A DNA stretch of 6,221 nt from Candidatus Solincola jinzensis (GTDB lineage Bacteria > Actinomycetota > Geothermincolia > Geothermincolales > RBG-13-55-18): contig JACVJG010000193.1 of NCBI GenBank assembly GCA_015711875.1, positions 1 to 6,221 on the forward strand, written 5' to 3'. A program made the position numbers and the translations under genes. Below the pieces are notes generated by a model. The model was not told the DNA's origin. It saw only the letters and a list, made by a program, of their open reading frames with translations, and did not search any database. Positions 1 to 5,336 of this stretch are shown in pieces (the stretch's first letter is position 1; each line of letters starts with the position of its first letter).

Positions 1-278
1 ACGGTCTTCGCGCTTTTCTGGGCTCTTCTCTCAGTTTGTTTCTTTTTCTCTGCGGCCGGCTTTTCGGGTTTCGTCGCCTTTTTACTGTCGCGGATATCAG
101 CGGTTTTTTTGCTAACCTTGTTTTTTTCCAGGTATTTCCTCAGTTCTTTTTCCGTCATCTCATCAACGGCAGCCAAGGCGTTCTGTATCTCCACGCCCAT
201 GGCATGCAGGATCTCCAGCAGTTCCTTGCTGGTCATACCCAATTCTTTAGCCAGTTGATGAACCCTCTTTCCCGCCAT
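1..278 (-). CDS. infB: Translation initiation factor IF-2, N-terminal part (runs off left edge)
   Basis: IF-2 is the GTPase that places initiator fMet-tRNA on the 30S subunit and promotes subunit joining in the cytoplasm. Only the first 92 residues are present; the GTPase core lies beyond the left edge. Residues 4-50 form an IF2_N-type helical domain (starts MAGKRVHQLAKELGMTSKEL, with LLEILHAMGVEIQNALAAVD following). From about residue 52 the chain becomes a Lys/Glu/Ala-rich linker, as is typical between IF2_N and the G domain. The ATG at 276-278 has a GGGGAG Shine-Dalgarno at 284-289, 5 nt upstream. It is the last visible gene of the rimP-nusA-infB operon, 62 nt after the nusA stop with no ylxR between. 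Identity rests on the N-terminal domain plus gene order; both agree. Confidence 0.93.
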   Translation of the reverse strand, partial: MAGKRVHQLAKELGMTSKELLEILHAMGVEIQNALAAVDEMTEKELRKYLEKNKVSKKTADIRDSKKATKPEKPAAEKKKQTERRAQKSAKT

Positions 279-283
279 TCTTT

Positions 284-333
284 CTCCCCGCGTTTGCTCC
301 ACCTTGCCAGTACAAGATTATATTCTTATAAGG
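284..333 (-). promoter_or_regulatory. nusA-infB spacer: AT-rich possible internal promoter, and infB ribosome binding site
   Basis: The 62-nt gap between nusA and infB is much more AT-rich than its surroundings. On the minus strand it carries a TATAAT hexamer, preceded by a second TATAAG, just after the nusA stop. The -35 region is poor (about 3 of 6 matches at best), so an internal infB promoter is only a possibility. Further downstream, GGGGAG at 284-289 is a convincing ribosome binding site for infB. No terminator-like hairpin separates nusA from infB, so read-through from nusA is expected. Confidence 0.3.
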
Positions 334-340
334 CAGGGGC

Positions 341-1516
341 TTAATCCTCCTCGATATAATCATAATCGGAAGCGTTTTTCTCCTCGGCAACACGGTCCGA
401 GACCATCGCCTCGCGATCCCCTCCCTCTCCCGGGCTTGCTCCGTGCCCCTCAGCCTCCTCGTTGGCGCCTTCGCTTCCCGCTCCTACTGCGTGAAAAACG
501 TGCTCTCGCAGACTCTCTCCGACCTCGGCTGTGTACCCCTCGCCCTCGTCCCGCTGCTGTGACTCGCTTCGGATGTCGATCCTCAAGCCGGTGAGCTTCG
601 CAGCCAGCCTGGCATTCTGTCCCTCTTTTCCAATGGCCAGCGAGAGCTGGCTGTCGGGGACCACCACCTCAGCCAGCTGTTCCTCAGGATACACCCTAAC
701 CTCTTTGACTTTGGCTGGGCTTAAGGCGTTGGAGACGAATTCCGCGGGGTCCTCTCTCCAAGGAACTATATCGACCTTTTCGCCACGCAGCTCGTTCACC
801 ACCATGCGTACCCTTGATCCGCGTGCTCCCACGCAGGCGCCCACGGGGTCAACATTGCGGTCATGGGACATCACCGCTATTTTCGACCGGTGACCGGGCT
901 CTCTGGCTACGGCCTTTATCTCCACGTAACCTTCCGCTATCTCCGGGACCTCGAGTTCGAACAACCTCTTAAGCAAACCCGGATGAGTGCGGGATACCAC
1001 TATCTGTGGGCCTTTACTCGACCTGCGTACCTCCACGATATAGACCTTTATGCGAGTGCCATGCCTGTAACGCTCGCCAGGCATCTGCTCCGACACCGGT
1101 AGGATTGCCTCGACTTTTCCCAGGTCGACCAGGGTGTAGCGCGAGTCGGACTGTTGCACGATGCCGGTTACTATGTCTCCGGCTTTTTCCTGGAACTCGT
1201 CGAACATCAGGTCGCGCTCTGCCTCGCGTATGCGCTGCAGGATAACCTGCTTGGCTGTCTGAGCTGCTATGCGCCCGAAATTGCGCGGAGTGACCTCCTC
1301 TTCCCTGATCTCTCCGGTCTCCGGGTCCGTTCTCTCGGCATAAACGTGGATAGAGCCGGTTTCCCTGTTCATCTCCACTCTTGCCTCGTCCTCGGTGGTA
1401 TAGTTTTTTTTGTAGGCAGAAAGCAAAGCGGCCTCCAACGCCTGAATTATGGTTTCGGCATCTATGCCCTTTTCACGTTCTATCTGGCGCAGTGCCTCAA
1501 GCCATTCCTGGTTCAA
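341..1516 (-). CDS. nusA: Transcription termination/antitermination factor NusA
   Basis: NusA binds RNA polymerase near the RNA exit channel and modulates pausing, intrinsic termination and antitermination. The 391-residue product has the usual core. The N-terminal polymerase-binding domain covers about 1-110, with FGRIAAQTAKQVILQRIREA at 80-99. An S1 domain follows from about 113 to 178. KH1 lies at about 205-275 (DPVGACVGARGSRV, GxxG at 230-233) and KH2 at about 278-318 (LAIGKEGQNARLAAKL, GxxG at 296-299). The last 70 residues are a Glu/Gly-rich acidic tail ending DYDYIEED; the acidic repeat (AR) domains of E. coli NusA are absent, which is normal outside proteobacteria. The start is TTG at 1514-1516: it lies 5 nt after AGGAGG and puts the protein start where NusA homologues begin. 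The frame is closed by the rimP stop 11 codons upstream. rimP lies 33 nt upstream, so the two are co-transcribed. Confidence 0.96.
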   Translation of the reverse strand: MNQEWLEALRQIEREKGIDAETIIQALEAALLSAYKKNYTTEDEARVEMNRETGSIHVYAERTDPETGEIREEEVTPRNFGRIAAQTAKQVILQRIREAERDLMFDEFQEKAGDIVTGIVQQSDSRYTLVDLGKVEAILPVSEQMPGERYRHGTRIKVYIVEVRRSSKGPQIVVSRTHPGLLKRLFELEVPEIAEGYVEIKAVAREPGHRSKIAVMSHDRNVDPVGACVGARGSRVRMVVNELRGEKVDIVPWREDPAEFVSNALSPAKVKEVRVYPEEQLAEVVVPDSQLSLAIGKEGQNARLAAKLTGLRIDIRSESQQRDEGEGYTAEVGESLREHVFHAVGAGSEGANEEAEGHGASPGEGGDREAMVSDRVAEEKNASDYDYIEED

Positions 1517-1520
1517 GGAA

Positions 1521-1530
1521 CCCTCCTCCT
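1521..1530 (-). promoter_or_regulatory. Strong Shine-Dalgarno of nusA, fixing a TTG start
   Basis: The minus strand reads AGGAGGAGGG ending 4 nt before the TTG at 1516. A full AGGAGG at 1522-1527 leaves a 5-nt spacer. No ATG or GTG near it would give a better NusA N-terminus, so this site decides the non-ATG start. A strong Shine-Dalgarno paired with a weak initiation codon may tune NusA synthesis (inference). Confidence 0.8.
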
Positions 1531-1549
1531 CAGACTTTTTCTCCCGCCC

Positions 1550-2026
1550 TTACCACGGAGACCGGTAATAGAGGCTGGTCTTTTTCAGTGCTTGATAGGG
1601 GAAGGCTATTTCCTCGTCATCAACCACCACGGTTATACCGTCATCGTCCGCGTGCTTGAGCAGCCCTTTTATCTTCTGCCTTCCCTCAAAGGCCTGGCGC
1701 AACACGATCTCGACCTCCCTGCCCGTAAAACAGCGGTACTCGCGTGGCTTGCGCAGCACTCGCTGCAGCCCCGGCGATTCCACCTCGAGGTGGTAGCTCT
1801 CGCTTATCACATCTTCCACATCCAGGTGACGGCTTATCTCCTCGCTCATTTCCGCACATGTATCCACGTCTATGCCGCCTTCCCGGTCCAGGCATACCGT
1901 CACCACCAGCTTTTTCCCTCTGCGCTCCACATCCACCGACACCAGGGACAGCCCCGCCTCGTCGGTTATGGGCTCGATGAGAGCCTCCAGCCTGTGCTCT
2001 ATGTCCTTGAGGGCGCCGCCGTGCAT
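1550..2026 (-). CDS. rimP: Ribosome maturation factor RimP
   Basis: RimP assists late assembly of the 30S ribosomal subunit in the cytoplasm. With the start chosen here it has 158 residues, close to the family norm of about 150. The N-terminal alpha/beta domain covers about 1-84 and includes SVDVERRGKKLVVTVCLD. The family signature YHLEVESPGLQRVL is at 78-91, and a C-terminal SH3-like domain follows (TGREVEIVLR to the end). The frame extends 14 codons further, to a GTG at 2068, but that stretch coincides with a terminator hairpin in the leader. The ATG at 2024-2026 has a GGGGTGAT Shine-Dalgarno at 2030-2037 and begins at the usual point of the family. It heads the rimP-nusA-infB operon, 33 nt before nusA. 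Its expression probably depends on read-through of the leader hairpin. Confidence 0.95.
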   Translation of the reverse strand: MHGGALKDIEHRLEALIEPITDEAGLSLVSVDVERRGKKLVVTVCLDREGGIDVDTCAEMSEEISRHLDVEDVISESYHLEVESPGLQRVLRKPREYRCFTGREVEIVLRQAFEGRQKIKGLLKHADDDGITVVVDDEEIAFPYQALKKTSLYYRSPW

Positions 2027-2043
2027 ATCATCACCCCGGTTCC

Positions 2044-2068
2044 AAACAAAAAGTGGGCGCTCGCCCAC
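2044..2068 (-). terminator. Intrinsic terminator in the rimP leader, probable attenuator
   Basis: On the minus strand GTGGGC (2063-2068) pairs with GCCCAC (2053-2058) around a GAGC tetraloop, followed at once by TTTTTGTTT (2044-2052). This is a textbook intrinsic terminator, yet it lies between the promoter and the rimP ribosome binding site, inside the transcription unit. No upstream gene on this strand needs termination here, since the nearest upstream gene diverges. It is therefore best read as an attenuator of the rimP-nusA-infB operon. In Bacillus subtilis, NusA-stimulated termination in the leader of the same operon provides feedback control (known), which makes autoregulation plausible here (inference). 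Confidence 0.75.
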
Positions 2069-2098
2069 TCGGCTCCCGGATTACGTACTTATATACGG

Positions 2099-2128
2099 AT
2101 TATAACACAGCTTTTCTGCTGCAAGCAA
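2099..2128 (-). promoter_or_regulatory. Extended -10 promoter of the rimP-nusA-infB operon
   Basis: The minus strand has a perfect TATAAT at 2099-2104, preceded by TG one base away (TGTTATAAT), a full extended -10 element. A partial -35, TTGCTT (2123-2128), lies 18 nt upstream. Extended -10 promoters tolerate weak -35 boxes. The predicted transcription start is near 2092, giving a leader of about 65 nt that contains the terminator hairpin. It is the best sigma70-type match I saw by eye in the window. Confidence 0.7.
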
Positions 2129-2297
2129 ATAGAGGTGCGCATTCCATAACCCCTTCTAGCAGGCAATTTCCTCGAACACGATCTCCTCGCGAGCCAGACA
2201 GCCCCGCTGCTTTCAGGTGGCGCAAGCCGCGGTGATCACGCCTACGTCAAGCCTGCTCCCGCTCCCGCATTGCTTCCTGGCCATCCATTACCCAACT
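2129..2297. other. Divergent intergenic region without a supported gene
   Basis: This lies between the rimP operon promoter (leftward) and the EF-G2 promoter (rightward). I see no convincing gene, tRNA or structured RNA. Two perfect 8-nt palindromes are present, CTCGCGAG (2186-2193) and GTGATCAC (2232-2239); either could be a protein-binding site, but both may be chance in a GC-rich sequence. A 23-codon minus-strand frame (2213-2284) is too short to support without more evidence. Confidence 0.5.
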
Positions 2298-2325
2298 ACC
2301 ACACTGAACCCCTCGCGCTTATAAT
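2298..2325 (+). promoter_or_regulatory. Probable promoter of the EF-G2 gene
   Basis: A perfect TATAAT occurs at 2320-2325 within an AT-rich patch (2319-2332) in an otherwise GC-rich region. It would start transcription near 2332, about 38 nt before the ATG. The -35 is weak: ACCACA at 2298-2303 with a 16-nt spacer matches only 3 of 6. The same patch reads TATTATAAG on the other strand, so orientation rests mainly on its position ahead of the gene. Confidence 0.5.
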
Positions 2326-2369
2326 ATATAAACGTTATCGCCAGGACGAGGAAAGGAACGGGGATCTGC

Positions 2370-4454
2370 ATGGATAAGTACGAGATGGGCAAGATAAGGA
2401 ACGTGGCCCTTTTCGGCCATGGCGACGCAGGCAAAACTTCCGTTGCCGAGGCGATGCTTTTCAACGCCGGCACCATAAAGCGCATGGGACGCGTGGACGA
2501 GAAGAATACCGCGAGCGATTTCGACCCCGATGAGCAGAAGCGCGGCATCTCGGTGAAAGCGACCCCCCTGGCCTTCGAATGGAAAGCCCACAAGATTAAC
2601 CTCATCGATACCCCGGGCTTTGCGGACTTCATAGGCGAGGTCATATCCGTGCTGCGCGTTATCGACAGCGCCGTGTTCGTCATCTCCGCCGTGGCCGGGG
2701 TAGAGGTGCAAACGGAATTGATCTGGAAGATGGCCGACGATTACGGCTATCCCCGCATCGTTTTCGTAAACAAGATGGACCGTGAAAACGCCAGTTTTCA
2801 GCGCTGCCTGGAGCAGCTAACGCAGCTCTATGGATCGCGCATCGTCCCCTTCCAGCTTCCTTTAGGGGAGGAGCACGATTTCCGCGGCGTGGTTGACCTT
2901 ATCTCCTCTAAAGCCTACCTTTACGGCGAAGGCGGCAAAGCAAACGAGAGCGAAATCCCCCCCGAGATGGAATCCCGGGTCATGGAGGCCAGGGAGAGGA
3001 TCATCGAGGGTGCGGCGGAGGCCAGCGATGAGCTCATGGAGCGCTATCTCGAGGGAGAGGAGCTCGAGGAGAGCGAGGTGCTTTCAGCCCTTCTCAGAGG
3101 GGTTTCGGAAGGAGCCATCGTTCCGGTATTGTGTGGCAGCGCCACTCACAACATAGGGATAGACCTTCTTTCCAACGCTATCATCAACTCATTGCCATCT
3201 CCGCAAAGGCTGCAGGAGATACGAGGGCATAAAAAGGGTTCGGAAGAAGAGATATCGTTTAAGGCTAGTCCGGACTCTCCGCTCGCCGCCCTCGTCTTCA
3301 GCACCATCTCCGACCCCTACGTGGGCAAGCTCACCTACTTCAGAGTGTTCTCGGGTTCCATAACCTCCGACTCATCGATATACAACTCCGTGCGCGACAA
3401 AGAAGAACGCGTCGGGCAGGCTTTCTACATCTGCGGCAAGAACCAGATCCCGGCGCGTGAGATCTCGGCAGGAGATATCGGCGGGGTGGCCAAGCTCACC
3501 GAGACCTCCACCGGAGACACCCTGTGCCAAAAAGAGAACCCCATAGTTCTGCCCCCCATTGAGTTCCCGGAGCCCATCATGTCCCTGGCGGTGGAGCCGA
3601 AGACCAAAGGCGACGAGGACAAGCTCTCCGTGGCCCTTGCCCGCCTCAGCGACGAGGACCCCACCTTCAGCGTTCGCCGCGACACCGAGGTGAAGCAGAC
3701 GATCATCTCGGGCATGGGAGAAACCCACCTGGATATCATGATGGAGCGTATGTCGCGCAAGTTCGGGGTCAACGTGAACACCGACCTGCCCAAGGTTCCA
3801 TATAAAGAGACCATACGCAAAAGCGCAAAGGCAGAGGGCAAACACAAGAAACAGACGGGTGGCCACGGCCAGTTCGGCATCGCCTGGGTGGAAATAGAGC
3901 CGCTGGAAAGGGGCGGGGGCTTCGAGTTCGTGGACAAGATCGTGGGTGGCGTGATCCCCAAACAGTTCATCCCCTCGGTGGAAAAGGGCATCCGCAAGGC
4001 TATGGAGGAGGGCCAGCTGGCGGGTTATCCCATGGTCGACCTGCGGGCTACCGTGTACGACGGCAAATACCACCCCGTGGATTCCTCCGATATATCCTTT
4101 CAGATCGCGGGGTCCCTCGCTCTGCGCAACGCGGTGGCGGAAGCCGATCCCTACCTTCTAGAACCCATCATGAACGTGGAGATCCTGGTCCCCGAGGCCT
4201 ACATGGGAGACGTCATGGGCGACCTCAACGCCAAGCGAGGCCGCATCCTCGGCATGGAGTCGGAGGGTGGGCTGCAGCTGGTGCGAGCGCAGGTGCCCAT
4301 GGCGGAGATGCTCAGGTATTCCATCGACCTGCGCTCCATTACCGGCGGTCGCGGAACCTTCCGCATGTCTCTTTCCCATTATGAGGAGGTGCCGTCCCAC
4401 ATCGCCGCCAAGATCATTGAGGCCGCCAAGGAGGAGAAAAAGGAGAAGGATTGA
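2370..4454 (+). CDS. fusA: Elongation factor G-like GTPase, EF-G2-type paralogue
   Basis: A 694-residue translational GTPase with all five EF-G domains. G domain: P-loop GHGDAGKT (16-23), switch I RGISV (58-62), switch II DTPGFADF (80-87), NKMD (134-137) and CGSA (255-258). Domain II spans about 300-385, III about 398-475, IV about 477-595 and V about 596-685. Domain IV keeps TGGHGQFG (496-503) and the tip motif YHPVDSSD (567-574), whose His568 matches the translocation-critical His583 of E. coli EF-G. Canonical EF-G has DTPGHVDF and RGITI; the Phe84 and Ser61 seen here, plus the overall sequence, resemble the EF-G2 paralogues known from actinobacteria and Thermus. The housekeeping fusA probably lies elsewhere with the str operon genes (inference). 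The ATG at 2370 follows GGGGA by 5 nt; an alternative ATG at 2385 has a poorer Shine-Dalgarno. The C-terminus is a Lys/Glu tail. It is transcribed alone, divergent from rimP. Confidence 0.92.
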   Translation: MDKYEMGKIRNVALFGHGDAGKTSVAEAMLFNAGTIKRMGRVDEKNTASDFDPDEQKRGISVKATPLAFEWKAHKINLIDTPGFADFIGEVISVLRVIDSAVFVISAVAGVEVQTELIWKMADDYGYPRIVFVNKMDRENASFQRCLEQLTQLYGSRIVPFQLPLGEEHDFRGVVDLISSKAYLYGEGGKANESEIPPEMESRVMEARERIIEGAAEASDELMERYLEGEELEESEVLSALLRGVSEGAIVPVLCGSATHNIGIDLLSNAIINSLPSPQRLQEIRGHKKGSEEEISFKASPDSPLAALVFSTISDPYVGKLTYFRVFSGSITSDSSIYNSVRDKEERVGQAFYICGKNQIPAREISAGDIGGVAKLTETSTGDTLCQKENPIVLPPIEFPEPIMSLAVEPKTKGDEDKLSVALARLSDEDPTFSVRRDTEVKQTIISGMGETHLDIMMERMSRKFGVNVNTDLPKVPYKETIRKSAKAEGKHKKQTGGHGQFGIAWVEIEPLERGGGFEFVDKIVGGVIPKQFIPSVEKGIRKAMEEGQLAGYPMVDLRATVYDGKYHPVDSSDISFQIAGSLALRNAVAEADPYLLEPIMNVEILVPEAYMGDVMGDLNAKRGRILGMESEGGLQLVRAQVPMAEMLRYSIDLRSITGGRGTFRMSLSHYEEVPSHIAAKIIEAAKEEKKEKD

Positions 4455-4471
4455 CGTAGGCCAAGGGCCGC

Positions 4472-4495
4472 GGGAGGAAAGCGAAGACCTCCCTT
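4472..4495 (+). terminator. Possible terminator downstream of the EF-G2 gene
   Basis: GGGAGG (4472-4477) pairs with CCTCCC (4488-4493) around a 10-nt loop, 18 nt after the stop codon. The tail is only TTAAATGCG, so a proper U-tract is missing. The position is right for a 3' end but the motif is weak. Confidence 0.35.
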
Positions 4496-4642
4496 AAATG
4501 CGATCTTGCCTCATCCCTCTTCCTTCTTTCCCGTGCTGTCATGCGACCAGCCCGCCGTCCTTGTTCGCCATGTTCTGATGCCGAGCATATTTACTTGGGA
4601 AAAGCAGGCACGATAAAGCGTCCCTCTTGGGGTCGTCTCAGG
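4496..4642. other. Convergent spacer, no gene seen
   Basis: This is the spacer between the 3' ends of the EF-G2 gene and the HIT gene. It includes a pyrimidine-rich run on the plus strand (about 4507-4535). Open frames here are short, lack ribosome binding sites and overlap the flanking gene. I found no tRNA-like fold or known RNA. Confidence 0.5.
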
Positions 4643-4680
4643 AATGCGAGCGCATTAGGGCGGCGGGCGAGATGCCCTAA
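4643..4680 (-). terminator. Two adjoining hairpins at the 3' end of the HIT gene
   Basis: TTAGGGC (4655-4661) and GCCCTAA (4674-4680) form a perfect 7-bp inverted repeat with a 12-nt loop; on the minus strand it includes the HIT stop codon TAG. Directly next to it AATGC (4643-4647) and GCATT (4652-4656) form a 5-bp stem with a tetraloop, sharing two bases with the first. No U-run follows on the minus strand, so this is at best a weak terminator or an mRNA 3'-end stabilising structure. Confidence 0.35.
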
Positions 4681-5189
4681 TCAGTGTCTCCCCTTGCGAG
4701 AACCGATTCCAGTCCTTGCCGGAGTCGGGCGTAGTTGTCCTCAACGCTCTCCGGCATCACCTTGCATTCCCCCAGCACGGGCATAAAGTTTGTGTCACCT
4801 TCCCAGCGTGGCACCACATGCAGGTGGAGGTGTTCGTCGAAACCCGCCCCTGCTACCTTTCCCAGGTTCATGCCGAGGTTGAAGCCCTGGGGCTGCATCT
4901 CGTTGCGGATGGCGCGTATTGCCAGCGCCGCCAGCCGCATGATCTCAGCCGCTTCCTTTTCGTCGAGTTCTTCCAGCTTTCCCACATGACGATATGGGGC
5001 AACCATGACGTGTCCGGTATTGTAGGGATAGAGGTTCATGATTATAAAGGCCGTCTCTCCCCGATGCAGTATCAACGAGGCCGCGTCGTCCCCTGCCCGC
5101 GGTTTCGAACAGAAGATGCATTCGTCATCCCTGCGCTTCTCTATATCACTCAAGTATGCCATCCTCCAGGGACGCCACATCCTTTCCAT
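4677..5189 (-). CDS. HIT-family hydrolase/phosphorylase, probable Ap4A-degrading enzyme
   Basis: HIT proteins cleave or phosphorolyse nucleotide phosphates through a histidine-triad nucleophile. This 170-residue protein has the triad HLHLHVV (His120, His122, His124), the NTGHVMVAP segment (57-65) and a CIFC pair (24-27) that may bind zinc. The N-terminus MERMWRPWRMAYL, the motif GAGFDEHLHLHVVPRW and the tail GDTNFMPVLGECKV resemble the group that includes mycobacterial diadenosine tetraphosphate phosphorylase, rather than the shorter Hint proteins. Ap4A is the most likely substrate, inferred from the family. The ATG at 5187-5189 is preceded by GGGAG (5197-5201) with a 7-nt spacer. It follows thrS on the same strand after 147 nt, an order also known in mycobacteria. 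Whether it acts as a hydrolase or a phosphorylase cannot be read from the sequence. Confidence 0.88.
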   Translation of the reverse strand: MERMWRPWRMAYLSDIEKRRDDECIFCSKPRAGDDAASLILHRGETAFIIMNLYPYNTGHVMVAPYRHVGKLEELDEKEAAEIMRLAALAIRAIRNEMQPQGFNLGMNLGKVAGAGFDEHLHLHVVPRWEGDTNFMPVLGECKVMPESVEDNYARLRQGLESVLARGDTD

Positions 5190-5228
5190 GGCCGCACTCC
5201 CTTATGCTTCATGTCTTTTACAGGAATC

Positions 5229-5252
5229 ACCCCCCTGAAGAGAGGGGGTTTT
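5229..5252. terminator. GC-rich hairpin between thrS and the HIT gene
   Basis: CCCCCT (5231-5236) and AGGGGG (5243-5248) form a 6-bp stem with a 6-nt loop. On the plus strand it is followed by TTTT (5249-5252), like a short intrinsic terminator. On the minus strand, the direction of thrS and HIT transcription, the following bases are GTGATTCC, with no U-run. It may attenuate or stabilise the thrS-HIT transcript, or stop antisense read-through. The function is unproven. Confidence 0.35.
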
Positions 5253-5336
5253 GGACCTCGAGTTATTTCGTGGTGGTGCGGAAAGCCCGCGCAACTTCCC
5301 ATATTATCGCTTTTGCTGTGCCACTCTTCATGCATT

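Noticed and set aside
2027..2068. Longer RimP N-terminus starting at the GTG at 2068 (14 extra residues)
   Set aside because: The extra codons lie exactly on the leader terminator hairpin and its U-tract and have no upstream Shine-Dalgarno; the ATG at 2026 has a good one and matches the family start.
1154..2149. 331-codon plus-strand frame across nusA and rimP
   Set aside because: It is antisense to two clearly identified genes, has no family resemblance, and reflects the codon bias of GC-rich genes on the opposite strand.
3372..4073. Long minus-strand frames antisense to the EF-G2 gene
   Set aside because: They are shadows of a fully conserved EF-G reading frame, with a His/Leu-rich composition typical of antisense translation and no start signals.
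4455..4676. tRNA or small RNA gene in the convergent spacer
   Set aside because: No TTCGA-type T-loop, acceptor pairing or cloverleaf was found on either strand; only the two hairpins described.
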